Positions 34,681-47,424 of a stretch of 64,000 nt of DNA are shown here, in pieces. The position numbers and the translations under genes were made by a program. The stretch covers positions 45,968,540-46,032,539 of the forward strand of contig CM044495.1 of NCBI GenBank assembly GCA_024364805.1, in the 5' to 3' direction. Below the pieces are notes generated by a model, which was not told the DNA's origin, did no database searches, and saw only the letters and a program-made list of their open reading frames with translations. The first letter of the stretch is position 1; each line of letters opens with the position of its first letter. Source of the DNA: Euprymna scolopes (Eukaryota > Mollusca > Cephalopoda > Sepiida > Sepiolidae).

Positions 34681-35414
34681 GTTACTAAGTACGCTGTGCC
34701 TCCCTGCTAGTTAGACATAAATTCAGTGTTTAGTGTTGTGGTTTATATTGTGCTCAGCTATTGTTCTATCCTTAATTTTCGGCTGACGTTCTCTTTTAAT
34801 TCGCATGTGCACTATGTTGATCTTGGGAATCTTTTTTTGTGTAACTTATCCTGCCAGTTGGGCTAAGAATTTCTAAACGGAAACTTCATTTAAATGATAA
34901 CTACCCCTTTAAAACTTATCCACCTATAGACAGAGTGGTGAACTTTGTTGTCTTCAATCACGGCTTTTACTTGGACTGAAGGTCTTCCCAACATCAAGCT
35001 ATCTGATAAATCGGTTAGTCACATCAATACCTAGTACGTAGCTTCATGTATCGCATGATTAAACTCCTTCTTTATACAATTAGAACATTTATTTTAAATT
35101 TTATTCACAAATAGACCCCAGAGATCGTCTACGTTATGTGAATAAAGCTTACCACTACCATGGAGTAATTATTTTGAAATGAATAACGTTGTAATATGAT
35201 TGGTGTGTCCTTCGTTTTCTTTCTCACGAGTAGTGATCGTACTCTTTGGAAAATCTGAGAGTAACGTTTTTAAAAGCGATATCTTTAAGCGCATAGAATA
35301 TTTGACATTTTTTATTCAACATTACATAACTCATAATGCAGTAAACCAGACCGTTTCTTTGTCATGTGCTTTATCCGATGTCACAACTTCATGTAGACTT
35401 CAGCATAGCTTATA

Positions 35415-35484
35415 TGATAACAGTTAATAACATATTGTACTTCATATCTACCGTATAATGAAGTACAATATTTAAACTGTTATA
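35415..35484. other. Hairpin with arms of about 28 bp
   Basis: The arms AACAGTTAATAACATATTGT.. and ..ACAATATTTAAACTGTTATA are reverse complements with few mismatches, and ATTGTACTTCAT / ATGAAGTACAAT pair perfectly next to a 12 base loop (ATCTACCGTATA). It could be a tiny foldback element or a pre-miRNA-sized hairpin; no conserved seed was recognised. Confidence 0.75.
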
Positions 35485-36169
35485 ATAGAAAGGTTTACCT
35501 TTTATGCTATATTTATATAGTGTATCAAATTGCAATGAGAGAACAACGAAAAATGATTGTTGTATGAGGTTAGGATCAGGTTAATGCACACAGCGGTGTA
35601 ACCAACTTTAATCCTCTAGTTGATAACACGTTATCTTTTTACAGCTCAGATCAACCTTTACTTTAACTTTAAGACGCTCCAAGATAAAAGGCATTACGAC
35701 GCATTCTTGCAATTATGACTTTTTAATATAATCAGATATGCTTATTAAAACAAACTCACTTCTAATTGTACAAATTTTTAAACCTAATTATTCGAATAGA
35801 TAAACAATATCACACGTGAAAACGTATATAGATATTTTGAAGGGAAATACTGAAATCAATATTAACATTGTATAGATTATTTTACTGGTACAATATTCAT
35901 GAGAATTTTAGATATGCATATACACCTACACATCTATTTGAAATCAATACTAACCGATATTGATTCATACTAATAAGTATATGGAGTTGGTGTATTGAGG
36001 CTCATGAAACCTTTGATGGGCACATAAATTGCAAGGTTAAAGCAAATATGAAGCATCTAAAATCTATAAATCCGTGTAAATTTCCCAATACAATATTAAT
36101 CCTATTACTCGGGTTTTGTGTCTTAAAGTACACGAAAAAATTTCGAGTTTCATACGCATAACGGCAGAT

Positions 36170-36170
<1 letters not shown>

Positions 36171-36230
<60 letters not shown>
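36171..36230. repeat. (TA)n microsatellite, 60 bp
   Basis: Nearly pure TA. Just to its right, 36282-36330 (TTATTATATAAAAGTTCTGT, GTGCGAGTTCG) faintly resembles the 5' start of the element at 47425. Confidence 0.95.
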
Positions 36231-36236
<6 letters not shown>

Positions 36237-36703
36237 CGTGAGCATACTAGCTACTAAAAAAAATCTTCCACTCTATAATAAATATATATTGATTTTTATT
36301 ATATAAAAGTTCTGTGTGCGAGTTCGTTCCCTATGCCACAAGTGCTTGGCCGATTTTTATTAAATTTTACACGAAGGTAGTTTATGTAGTTAGCAGTGTT
36401 CTTAGGTAGGTTTCCTATCGGAATATCGATAAATACTGATAATCAATAATCGAAATGATTCGATGAAATAATGAACAGGTGATTAAGACCAAAGTTAACA
36501 CCTTATATAGTCTAATATAACGAATTCCTTTCAGAACTTCTATTACCACACAAGCTGAAAGTCCCAACATTCAAAATCAACGGTAAGTTCCTTTATATGA
36601 CAAAAGCGCATTCGGAATGATTTTTTTTTGTTTAGAGCACAGTTGAACCATGATACATGTGTTTTGCATTTTAATATGAAACTACTTTTATATAACCAAC
36701 AGT

Positions 36704-36868
36704 AGGTTCTCTACAGTGCAATATAGACTACAATGTATTGTTGATTAAGCAACTGCGTAGATGCATGAGAAGCTATTTTCCCGGAGAAGGCAATCAATTT
36801 ATTTGATTGAAAAATCTCCGACTTTGATGAAAATAAAAAAATTAGAAATATTCGTTCATTAGCATTCA
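36704..36868. repeat. Dispersed repeat pair M, copy 2
   Basis: Partner of 34484-34680, same strand, about 2.2 kb apart. The middle portion (GCAACTGCGTAGATGCATGA) replaces the GGTATGTGAGG part of copy 1. Confidence 0.7.
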
Positions 36869-37149
36869 ATCCAAGAACACGTCGAGCCCCGTTGGTATAT
36901 ATTCGTATGTGTAGAACATCTTTTTATTTAAATATATTTCGTTTAAGGTGATGGACAGTTTGAACGTATATTTGTATTTTGATGTTCAAATTCCGCCATA
37001 ATTTTTATAATCTAAGCATCGTTTTCTTTTACGCCCTTGAAAATGGATCTCAAAGAATCTGAAAGTACTAGTGATACAAAAAGCGATAGATTGGCCGAAA
37101 CCAGAAATAACAGGTGTAAATTAGGAAGTACACAAACAAACAAATATAT

Positions 37150-38218
37150 ATAAACTGTCATTTAGGGACCTTAAGAGTGAAAGGGTTAGATTTTGTTGCT
37201 AAGCCGGTATGTAGGTGATATGTACGTCAGTCACAAATGCAATGTGTTCATGAGAATACATTCAATTAAAATGTTTCCAAAACTGACACAGATGCAACAT
37301 TGTTGCGATGGAACATAGGTCGGGGCTTAGTTGACATAATGGGACCTATTAGATTGAAAACTTGTTTGGACCCTATACACGAGGGAGAGGAAAGTGGTAG
37401 ATGCACCAGCTTTGATGTGACAACACTGCTCCACGCATTGGCAAATAGTGGTCTTGGATAGGTACAGAATACTCCCAGGTGTAGTCTTGTAGCACGATGG
37501 TGGGAACTTGTGGCCTTCAGAATGTCCTCAATTTGTTCCTTTTCATATTGTCCGTGAATGTTAGCCGAGGAGTTTGAACTGAGGAATTCTCAGGAAGGTT
37601 GTTATTTGTCATGGATATTGGTGGTTGGGGTGGCTTCTTGTTATTGTTAAACGAGAATAGCTTAGTCTTCCTAGCATTAAATGTTACCATCTATTTGCGT
37701 CCTATTTACACTAGACGTCATTTTTTAACGATTATGTCATTGTTTTAAATTTATATACATCCGTTTTTCCCTTCTGCATGTTATAGTGTTATATCAACAG
37801 TAAATCCTCATCTCTGACACAATATTGTCATGGAGGTGGTTTATAAATACATGGAATAATACTGGTCAAAGAATCAATTTATGAGGCACTCCCTCATTAA
37901 TGTTCTGCTACGTGGATGTACGTCCATTAATGAGACACGGGATGGTCCTACTGTCAAAAATGATCTAATGATACTAATGGTCTAGTTATACTGTACGATC
38001 TAATTTTCATTAGAAGTCTTTCGTGCCAGACTTTGTCAAAGGCCTTGGATGTACCAAGAGCTAGAGCCCTGGCTTCGACTGACTTGTTCAGTGGATGGTA
38101 TATGCGTTCAGAGATGGCTGTTAAAATATTTTCAGTAGAAGAGCATTGCATAAATCCATACTGTTTGTCAAAAGATGTGCTTTTGCGAGGTTGTGGACTA
38201 GTACTTGATTAATTAAGG
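37150..38218 (-). mobile_element. LINE family 2, copy F, left part (cut by the LTR element)
   Basis: On the minus strand this matches copy E: the frame 37954-38151 gives GTSKAFDKVWHERLLMKIRS (RT block A), preceded by STENILTAISERIYHPL. Nucleotide similarity continues leftwards through the post-palm part (AGATGCACCAGCTTTGATGT vs AGATGCACCAGCCCAAATGT) to the C-terminal part near 37150. Frames are heavily broken. At 38214-38218 the copy is interrupted by the LTR element and resumes at 42583. Confidence 0.85.
38214..38218. repeat. Target site duplication TAAGG, left copy
   Basis: TAAGG stands directly before the left LTR and again directly after the right LTR (42583-42587). Removing the element and one copy restores the LINE sequence AATTAAGGT seen uninterrupted near 53010. 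Confidence 0.9.
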
Positions 38219-38506
38219 TGTGGAGAAAGAAGTGGCTTACCGTTAAAGCGGCTGCGCGTTTGTGCCTGCAGAGCACAAATTGAGAATCACGATGGCGCTC
38301 ACAGGCTTTTGTGTGGAAAAAAGTCTCGTGGAATCTCGGAGAATCTCGTACACTGGTTCCATAAATAACGAGGAAAAAACCCGGGAGAACGGACGATTTT
38401 CAGTCACTAAAGCGAATGGACGTGTGCAAAAGAAGAGGTAGAAGAAAAGAGTGTGGTGAACGAAACAAACAACGAATCGGTGGAAAGTAGAGTTGTAACG
38501 AACACA
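38219..38506 (+). repeat. Left LTR of the Ty3/Gypsy-like fossil
   Basis: Starts TGTGGAGAAAGAAGTGG and ends GTAACGAACACA. A CCATAAATAACGAGG stretch near 38360 may be its TATA-like region. No convincing tRNA primer-binding site was seen directly after it. Confidence 0.95.
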
Positions 38507-38830
38507 ATCTATTTCGGCATGACGTCAGGATTTGACCCCAAAATTATTCCCCTGTTTGATGGCAGTAGCACTGATCACTCGGTGCAGGAATGGGTGGAAA
38601 AAGCAGAATTAATGTCAGCTCAGTGGGGTGAAGCGTATGGAATGCGTGGTCCCAATGCGCCTCACTGGGGGAGCATATGCAGTATACCAGCAGTTGGCTG
38701 ATGAGAAGAACACAAATTTTGCCTGCATCAAGCGCGCCCTTTTTACAGCATTTGCGTTAGATCCTCTTAATGCATGGAAGGAATTCATAACCCGAAAATT
38801 GCATCCCGGGGAAACGGTGGATGTGTATCT

Positions 38831-39448
38831 NNNNNNNNNNNNNNNNNNNNNNNNNNNNNNNNNNNNNNNNNNNNNNNNNNNNNNNNNNNNNNNNNNNNNN
38901 NNNNNNNNNNNNNNNNNNNNNNNNNNNNNNNNNNNNNNNNNNNNNNNNNNNNNNNNNNNNNNNNNNNNNNNNNNNNNNNNNNNNNNNNNNNNNNNNNNNN
39001 NNNNNNNNNNNNNNNNNNNNNNNNNNNNNNNNNNNNNNNNNNNNNNNNNNNNNNNNNNNNNNNNNNNNNNNNNNNNNNNNNNNNNNNNNNNNNNNNNNNN
39101 NNNNNNNNNNNNNNNNNNNNNNNNNNNNNNNNNNNNNNNNNNNNNNNNNNNNNNNNNNNNNNNNNNNNNNNNNNNNNNNNNNNNNNNNNNNNNNNNNNNN
39201 NNNNNNNNNNNNNNNNNNNNNNNNNNNNNNNNNNNNNNNNNNNNNNNNNNNNNNNNNNNNNNNNNNNNNNNNNNNNNNNNNNNNNNNNNNNNNNNNNNNN
39301 NNNNNNNNNNNNNNNNNNNNNNNNNNNNNNNNNNNNNNNNNNNNNNNNNNNNNNNNNNNNNNNNNNNNNNNNNNNNNNNNNNNNNNNNNNNNNNNNNNNN
39401 NNNNNNNNNNNNNNNNNNNNNNNNNNNNNNNNNNNNNNNNNNNNNNNN
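38831..39448. other. Assembly gap (618 N) within the LTR fossil
   Basis: Hides the later gag and early protease region of the element. Open frames spanning it are not real. Confidence 0.99.
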
Positions 39449-42295
39449 AGGGCGCTACCCACTGTAAGCATACACATTAATGGAAGTGGGCGCCTCGCGC
39501 TAGTGGACGCTTGGTGCACCCAGACTCTCGTGAGCAAGATATGCTGTGCCACTTGGAAAGCAGAGAGAATTCCAGTACTAACTGTAGGCGGAGGTTCACT
39601 AGCCTCTTGTGGGGTGAGAATTATCCGCGCAAGCATCAACGACGGGCATGCAGTAGCCGTGCGAGCCCTGGTTGTGTAGGGAGCGCTTCTCGAGTACGAC
39701 CTACTCCTGGGTATGGACTTGATTACACAACTGGGTGGAATTACTCTGGACAGAACCGGCAAGGTACAGTTCTCCCGATGTGAGGAACACGTTCGTGCTG
39801 CCATAACTCTCGACGAGCCTGACTTTCGTGCGGAGTATGATAAAAACACCAATGCATGGGCGGCGTCTTGGAAGTGGTCAAACGATCCACCACCAATATC
39901 CTTTCGGAACCGGTTATCGGAATATCCCCCACCATGTGGCTAAGGGAACAGTATGAAGAACTGCAGGCGTGGATCGACAATGGCTGGCTTTATCCATACC
40001 CAGAGGATGAGCTTGGCCCCCCGCGGTGGCCGTCGTACAAGAAACCAATCCGCCCCGTCCTAGACTACCGTGAGCTCAATGAGCATGTCGACCCATATAC
40101 GGCAAGGGCTGATGTGTGTGCACTCAAATAAAGGGAGTGGCGACAGCAAGGATCGAACGTGGCAACTCTGGACCTACGCAGGTCCTATCTGCAAATACGC
40201 ATTGAGAGGAAATTGTGGCCACTTCAGACTGTGGAAATTGGAGGAACCCGATATTGTCTAACCAGGCTAGGGTTCGGTCTAAATGTGGCACCAGGCATTA
40301 TGACAGCAATCATGCATGCTATCCGGCAGCAAGATGAGGCAGTGTAACAGGCAACATCCTCATACATCGATGATATATTCGTCAATGAGAGCCTCATGTC
40401 AGCGTAATCGGTTAGAATGCACTTTGAGAGCTTTGGACTGACATGTAAGGAACCAGAGCGTCTGTGCGATGGAGAAAAAGTTCTCGGCCTGCACGTGCGC
40501 AATTGCAAGGAGGTACTTTGCTGGAGAAGAGGAAGTCACGCCCCAAGGTCCCATCAAACATCACTCGACGAACAGTGTTTTCGCTTTGTAGAAAGATGGT
40601 AGGCCATTTCCCTGTGTGCGATTGGCTCAGGGTGGCCGTGGCGGCCATAAAAAGACGTGCAACAGCCGTGTCGTCGGGATGGACGATGCAGTACACGATG
40701 ACACCCTAAGGAGCATGCTGACAGACTGTGTCCAGGGTGACCAGTGATGGCCCCGTTCAGGGAAAGTGGTGCATCAGCGGGAATGAGTTCACGGTCTGGG
40801 TGGATGCTAGTTTACTGGCCCTTGGAGTTGCCTTTGCAGTTAATGATTCCATTATTGATGTCTGTTGGCTTCGGCCAGAGAATGATTCGAGGAACATAAA
40901 CCTGGCCGAACTTGATGCCACATTGAAGGGCGTTAACTTGGCGCTTCAATGGCAAGCCAAGGTTCTACATATCATGACTGACTCGGAATGCACTCATCGG
41001 TGGATAACCGATGCAGTAAGTGGAAGAGCACGGCTGACGACACGAGCATCGAGTGAGATATTAATTCGAAGACGGCTTGCCACCTTGGTCGACACCATCA
41101 GAGTACGACCTGACCGTGGACGTAGTGTTGATCAGGTCTGCGCTCAACAGAGCAGATGCAAGAGTCCCTCAACGATGGCTTCTGGCTGGTGCTCGGAGAG
41201 ATTCTGATAATCTGCAAAACACATGTGCAGCAGTTGTGTGTAATGTGGATGCAGCGCGCATCATGAACATTCATCGACAGTGTGGACATCCTGGCATCAA
41301 GCGGACACTGTACTTTGTCAAGATGATTGATCCAGGAGTAGAAAAAAAAGATATCCGGAGAGTGGTGGAAAGTTGCGAGGCCTGCTAATCCATCGACCCA
41401 GCTCCAGCACGATGGAAGAAAGTGGAGTTGGGAGTGAGTGGTAAGTGGCAGTGGACATGGACATCACACACTACGATTGTGGGCCTACATGTTTCGCGGT
41501 CTGGAGACTCCTCGGGCGACAGGACTCTTGCAACATTATTCGCCAGCTGTCATCCGTGTTCTATGAAAGAGGTGCGTCCGGTGAAGTGCTGACGGACAAC
41601 GACCCAGCCTTTTGCAACCATCAGATGACGCAGTTCTTACAAGAATGGGGTGTGCGGCTGCGGCTTAGATGCGCTTATGTGCCTTCTGGCAATGGTATAG
41701 CTGAGAGAAGCCATCGCATCATCAAAGCAATTGCAGCCAGGAAGCAGTGCACAATGGCAGCTGTGTACTGATATAATCTCCTGCCGAAGGATAGCGTCTC
41801 TCCATGAACGGCGCCTGCAAACTCAATCTATCGGTACAGTGTCTGAGAAAAAAGGAATCCACCCCGATACAACTGTGGCCACTGAGATAGAACGGAATCG
41901 ATATGCCAAAGGGGAAGCCGCCAGGAAACCGATGTACTGACAAGTGTAAACGTGGCACAGTGACCGATGTGGTGAGTCAGCAGTGTGTCCAGGTTGATGG
42001 CGTACGCCGTCACATTAGGGATCTAAGGCCAGCGGCACATCTACCACCTCCAGTGGACGATGAGAGTGACTCTGGCTTTGAGACGAGTGGGCCATCGCTT
42101 TGGTTTGCACCATCACTATCAAGCAGTGACTCTGATATCAGTAGCCTCCACGGAGATGAAGCCTTCCCCGACCATCAGGCGGTGGATGAGAGCACACGCG
42201 AAGACGAGAGCAACACTGTCCCCCTTCGCAGAAGCACCCGACGGCGACGATCGCCACCCCCCTGTCGTCTCTGTGATCATGAGATCAGGGGGGAG

Positions 42296-42582
42296 TGTGG
42301 AGAAAGAAGTGGTTTACTGTTAAAGCGGCTGCGCGTTTGTGCCTGCAGAGCACAAATTGAGAATCAAGATGGCGCTTACAGGCTTTTATGTGGAAAAAAG
42401 TCTCGGGGAATCTCGGAGAATTTCGTACCCTGGTTCCATAAATAACGAGGAAAGGAAAGCGGGAGGACAGACGATTTTTAGTCACTAAAGCGAACGGACG
42501 TGTGCAAAAGAAGAGGTAGAAGAAAAGTATGGTGAACGAAACAAACAACGAATCATTGGAAAGTAGAGTTGTAACGAACACA
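42296..42582 (+). repeat. Right LTR of the Ty3/Gypsy-like fossil
   Basis: Same TG start and CA end as the left LTR, about 93 percent identical by hand count. Confidence 0.95.
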
Positions 42583-42660
42583 TAAGGTCCCAGATGTTTG
42601 AGCAAGAAAGGGGTGGGGGATAGGGCGAAAATTAACTCTCTTCGACAATTTATCAATTAA
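42583..42660 (-). mobile_element. LINE family 2, copy F, right part
   Basis: After the second TAAGG the plus strand reads TCCCAGATGTTTGAGCAAG, GGTGGGGGATAGGGCGA and AAATTAACTCTCTTCGA. This aligns with TTTCAAATATTTTGACGAAA, GTGGGAGGAGAGTAATGGGG and CGATAATTAGATGGG of copy E at 53010-53075, continuing exactly where the left part stopped. Confidence 0.75.
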
Positions 42661-42699
42661 GCACTAGTTCGCTATGTATTTAAGCAAGTTCGTTCTCCT

Positions 42700-43760
42700 G
42701 CAAATACCCAACCTGAGATATCCGAACTTATATACCAAGCACTGAATATTGCAGAAGAAGCAAAGTCAGTATCCCTACACGTAGTTAAGACATTTTACAG
42801 GTCTTCTAAAAAAATAAAATTATATTGTATTGCTGGTGGTATACTTAATGTAATCAAAATTTTCTTATATAAGAGAAAAATTCAAGTTGTCCTTGATGGT
42901 TTTATATCAAAACAACATAGAAATGCGGGTGTGCCACAGAGGGCTATTCCTTAGGCCTTTATTATTCTTGACATTCATAAACGACCTCCCAAATAAAATT
43001 TCCTCGGAGATGGGGATTAGTGCTTATAACACAATGCTCTGTAATTTTTCTTTAATAAGAAAACGTTCGCAAGAACTGATTGTCTAATGATACTGCGTAA
43101 ATGTACTTTCCTCAAGCGTCCAGTGTTAAGTCACAGGCCATATGAATTGAAAGAAATACCTTCAGGTATTTACGAAGACTGCTACGAGGAAGGTGGGCTT
43201 TTTCCACCGTGCTAAAAGGCTACTCAAAGTATCATGTATCTCTACAAGGCCACTGTTTGCCCATGCATCGAGTATTACTAACACATCAGGGATGATGCAT
43301 GTGCTACTTGATTTTCGCTGTTAGTCTTTAAAAATGAATCGCCAACCTTATAGTTCAATCACTATCAATTAAAATGCAACCCCTGTCCCGTGACTGAAAC
43401 ATGGCACCCTTGTTTGTTTTACAAGTAATTTCAATGGCAGGTGCTCCGACGCACTCGAATAACTGGTACCCATCTACGACAATACCCTCGACACAACCGG
43501 CAAGCAGAAAAATACAACCTCTAAACTGTAGATATATCTATATGCTGTAAAGCCTTGCACTCAAATAGCCTTTTCTCTCAGACTACTGCATTTTGGAATT
43601 GCATCCGGGGCCCCTGCTTATAGAAGTGCAATATAAACAGACACCTCGCTGCCCAACTTCCTAAATAGTATCTCTGCAAATCTGGTTCTTAATAGTAGTG
43701 CCTCGCAACTAAGTGCCTCTGCTCCTAATTTGGGGAGAATAAACAGTAACATTAAATCTT
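42700..43760 (+). mobile_element. LINE family 2, copy H, decayed, plus strand
   Basis: Recognisable pieces are KIQVVLDGFISKQHRNAGVP, then PLLFLTFINDLPNKISSEMG (RT block B to the region before YADD), RKVGFFHRAKRLL-like and YLYKATVCPCIEY, and NGRCSDALE*LVP. It lies in the opposite orientation to copy F and only about 40 bp from it. Frame breaks are many and the YADD region is largely lost. Confidence 0.8.
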
Positions 43761-43811
43761 GTCTTCAATCAGGCAATTCTATTTTTGAAGGCATGACAGT
43801 TAAAATATACA

Positions 43812-43870
43812 CATGGGCGTGGCTCAGAGGCTAAGGAATAGGTTTGGAGAGTTTTAGGTTTAGATTCTAG

Positions 43871-43902
<32 letters not shown>
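43812..43902 (+). mobile_element. tRNA-derived SINE head with (TA)n tail
   Basis: GGGCGTGGCTCAGAGGCTAA has an A-box-like TGGCTCAGAGG, and 35 bp later GGTTTAGATTCTAGC is a degenerate B box (consensus GGTTCGANTCC). The sequence ends in (TA)13. Size and layout fit the 5' tRNA-like part of a molluscan SINE that has lost its body. Confidence 0.6.
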
Positions 43903-43905
<3 letters not shown>

Positions 43906-44633
43906 CGATAGTGAATTGTCTCTATTAAAATAGTAATCTGAACGAAATAAAATACCAGTTTACAGCCTGCTAGTTTTAAAGAGAATTCAGTAAGAAAATT
44001 AGTCAAAATTTTGGGATTGCTCATTCGCAACGTATTTTCATTAAAATATTGTATATTTAATACACAGTATAAGTATATTAATTTAGCATAAATATTGATT
44101 GTAACTATTTTGCTTTTTATGATTTAATGTATCAATAGGACACTAGTTTATTTTAGGGCATTAGATTCAAAACATGTGCTTTTGAATGATGTACTAGCAT
44201 TTCAGTTTCTGAAAAATCAAACTGGTTTCAATGACTACTTTACTTGCAACCAATTTTACGTTAATTAAACATGCTTATAATAGACTTTTTTTTATTTCTC
44301 TAATTTTTAAAAATAATTTGTGGCCAATAATAGCGTAAAAAAATGTTATTTTCCAAAAAGCTCTATAGAACAAGTTACTATGAAACTGCTTCCTTTCTTG
44401 CGATAGCGTGCGCATTTTCACCGCCAATATCAATAAATACTAGTGAAACCATTTTCGCGAGTTATCAAATTATTTCTTTATTCTTAATCCTCTCTTAATA
44501 TTGTTTTTCATGCAATATTTCATCAGCTCTTCTGCAAATTACTTCTAGCGTAGATATATGGTGACTCATTAGAAAAAAATAAACAAGGTATGTTTTATAA
44601 AGGCAAAAATATTACGTCGACTAGGATTCTTAT
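43903..44633. other. AT-rich DNA, no gene recognised
   Basis: Nothing supportable seen. Confidence 0.6.
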
Positions 44634-45066
44634 CTACGAGGGACTTTCAAAAAGTAATTCCTCCTATTTTTATCCTGTCTGAAATGGTCAAGAGATTGCT
44701 AATTCCATTGTAAGTATGACTGGCCTTATGCGTTCTATGACCTGTACGTTTCGTCTCTGTTGCGGATATTGAGATGTTGATACTCTAAGAAATCAAAACC
44801 TGCCAGACATGCGCAATTGACTTCCTTCTTCCAGAAAAAAAATTGAACCGAGAAAGATTCATTGTCACCTGCTAAAAATTTGCAAGACTTATTCAGTTTA
44901 TGTAAACACAGAAGCTAAGTTAGTTGATTTCAGAATGGTTGCAGAGATGCGAGTAACAAAACACACTTCGAAATTTGACAGCCAAGGCAGCAAAAGATGC
45001 TGGCAAAAGTGCATTGAAAATCATGCTGACTGCGTAAAAGAATAAATTCTAGACGACAAAAAGTCA
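44634..45066 (+). mobile_element. Mariner-like relic, internally deleted
   Basis: ACGAGGGACTTTCAAAAAGT at 44636 is a good mariner-type terminal inverted repeat start. Near the other end, a frame at about 44937-45046 ends CWQKCIENHADCVKE and a stop, close to the W-x-K-C-I-x3-G-x-Y-x-E tail of IS630/Tc1/mariner transposases. Everything between, including the catalytic triad, is missing or unrecognisable, and I did not find the right terminal repeat. Confidence 0.5.
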
Positions 45067-46440
45067 ACGGTACCACTCCCGTCTTCGTAGCTTTTTCACC
45101 TTTTTTGTTAAGTTAAAGATAAGAGTTTGCGTTTATCCCGACTGTTATAGTATCAACACTACAAATTATATTTAGTATTGCAGTTCTTTAGTCATTCAAT
45201 GTCGTGAAAATCATAAGTATTTACACAATTAAATAATTAAGACAAATGCTTCTGCATCTTTTTGAATTGGTTTGCCTATGTCATTTTCTAGTCCGGTGTT
45301 GTATATTTGTAAATAAGTTTGCACTGGTTTAACTAGGGCAAAACACTTGAGGAAGCTTGACATAAACTTTTCATCTTGAAGACTCTTCGATGGCGTCATT
45401 TTCAAATTCGTATTTAGCAGGTGAATCGGTATGTAAACTGGAAAAATGAAAGCATATCAAATATTTGAAAATTTATTTTCTAATCGACCACATTAATTGC
45501 TGAATACAATCGAAGAAATCTTTGTATTAGGTCTTCCACCTTAATTATGAAGAAAGAATGTAAAATATCTCGTATCGTTGAATGAGTTGATGTTTTTTTT
45601 TGTTTTTTTTAGGAATCTGAAGGAAAACTTAAATATGAAATGCTACGAGAGGGTTTGCAAATATCTATTTTGTTGTCAGTTTGACATCTTATTATCTTGT
45701 GAGAAAATCTGTTTTAGCCACCGATATAGAAATGGTATTATTTTTATTATGTTGTGGGTAATGGATTATATTATATCCTTTCTACAAAAACATTTTATCA
45801 GAATAAAATGTGATAAAAACTTAAAACACACCAAATAACAGCAATAAATACTTGGATACCTTTTAAACAGCTTTCATTATCATAAGATTTTAACAATCAA
45901 AATACAAACACCCTTATAAAATAAGAAATATGCACAATATAAAATAGCAGACAAATACGTTGAATAATATCTCTGAAGCTACATGTATTCTATCTAGGCA
46001 ATTATGCTTAGCAAGTCAGATCTTCTGAATATAACACAAATGTCATAAGGAAAATGTTATTAGTACAAACTTATTCAAATTACTACTATGACGCACGCTT
46101 TATATCCTCTTCTTAAAAGTAAAGTATTTTTTTAACTCTGGCATTTATTTATCAAATCAATTATTAAGTAGAGTTTACTGTTGGACGTTTTCCTGATTTT
46201 TTTTGTTGAGGTTTTATTTACTCGTAGCATATGAGACCGCTATATCATTCAACTAGTATAACATGCCAAAGCTGGTAAATTCAGGAAAGTAAGCATACGA
46301 CTGATTTACAGATTTAGACATTGCTAAACATGGCACAACTTAAAGTCAGTATCGTATCAGCGATTAATACTTTTGCTGGGAGATAACAAATGAAATTTGG
46401 TATTTAAATAATGTTCCAGCTTACATAGTTGACTATATAT
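45067..46440. other. AT-rich DNA, no gene recognised
   Basis: An open frame at 45578-45838 has no recognisable domain. No repeat copy was found inside the window. Confidence 0.6.
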
Positions 46441-46445
46441 AAGAA

Positions 46446-46701
46446 CTAGTTTGGATGCCCGGCTTAGCCCGGGTGTTTGGAGGTGAGTGTTGAGCAAATA
46501 AAATAAAATAAAAGTAGGGGGCAGGCAGGCAGGCAGGCAGGCTCGAACCCGTACCCCGAAGCAAGAAAAGTATGAAAAAACGTGTCGTCTTTGCCGTTGC
46601 ATCCATCGCAAAACCGGAAGTAATGACGGTTGAAATTAAGGCTACTTAATCGAAAAGAGGGGATGACTTTCGAAAATATCGGTGGAAAAAGCGACCGCTC
46701 C

Positions 46702-46741
<40 letters not shown>

Positions 46742-46912
46742 CCAGGTGAGGGAATAAATGTTTTTAACCAGTTCTTCGATATGTCATCTAAATAGTCGAA
46801 CGTTAAAACGATACCGATCTCGTGAAAATTCGTTGCCTCTGTCGAAAGTTTTGGGCAGACATACATACAAACATACATACATACATTTAAACAGAGTGAG
46901 ATGTATATAATA
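46446..46912 (-). mobile_element. Helitron-like non-autonomous element, copy J1
   Basis: Read on the minus strand, the 3' end at 46446 is TGCTCAACACTCACCTCCAA, CACCCGGGCTAAGCCGGG (a hairpin) and then CATCCAAACTAGT. The same end, with hairpin and CTAGT, closes copy J2 at 47.8 kb. Inside are a GGCA minisatellite (46518-46541), an A run (46707-46738) and a TATG/TATT tract near 46860-46890. The 5' end is near ATTATATACATCTCAC at about 46912. A hairpin a few bases before CTAGT is typical of Helitron2/Helentron-type 3' ends, hence the tentative class. Confidence 0.5.
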
Positions 46913-47424
46913 GATTGCAAAACTTGCGCAATACAGTTATGGTATACCTTTTCTGCAACATTTTTGTAAACATTTTTTTTTATAAAGTAATAATCTGTAC
47001 GATTCACTTACAATCTTATTTTCCTATTTTCGTATACACATTAGTTTTCTTTGGCGATATTAAAGACGTTTTAAAGTTCTAAATTCGAACTTCTGTTCGA
47101 TGTTGACATTCAAATAACGGTCTCCGGTTACGTTTAAGCGCGAGTAACTATATACATAAACCAATTCGATTATATTTGAGTAATTTTCTTTAAATATTTG
47201 TCTTCATACAAAGGTAGACAATTACTTTTAAAATTTAAACAAATGTGTTATGTTTTAGGCTAAATTAGGCTTTAGTGGTGATAACATCAATTACATTTGA
47301 TATAAAAAGACCCTATATTTGTCTAAATTTACAAGAAATAAATATATTAAGGTTTCATTTTCCTTTATCATCAATAAAGGCGAAAATTCACAAAGTCGTC
47401 TTTTAAAATTATTCGGTAATCTAT

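Larger units (their letters stand above)
38219..42582 (+). mobile_element. Ty3/Gypsy-like LTR retrotransposon fossil inside LINE copy F
   Basis: The element is bounded by two LTRs of about 288 bp that start TG and end CA, and by a 5 bp target duplication. The internal part is in the usual order: gag-like region (from about 38520 into an assembly gap), aspartic protease (about 39449-39750), reverse transcriptase (about 39950-40400, with YIDDIF), RNase H (about 40780-41110), integrase zinc-binding and core (about 41255-41770), then a short tail with a polypurine-like GATCAGGGGGGAG just before the right LTR. It is structurally complete in outline but broken, with roughly half a dozen or more interruptions besides the gap. 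By hand count the LTRs differ at about 20 of 287 positions (about 7 percent), so it is moderately old. Confidence 0.9.
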
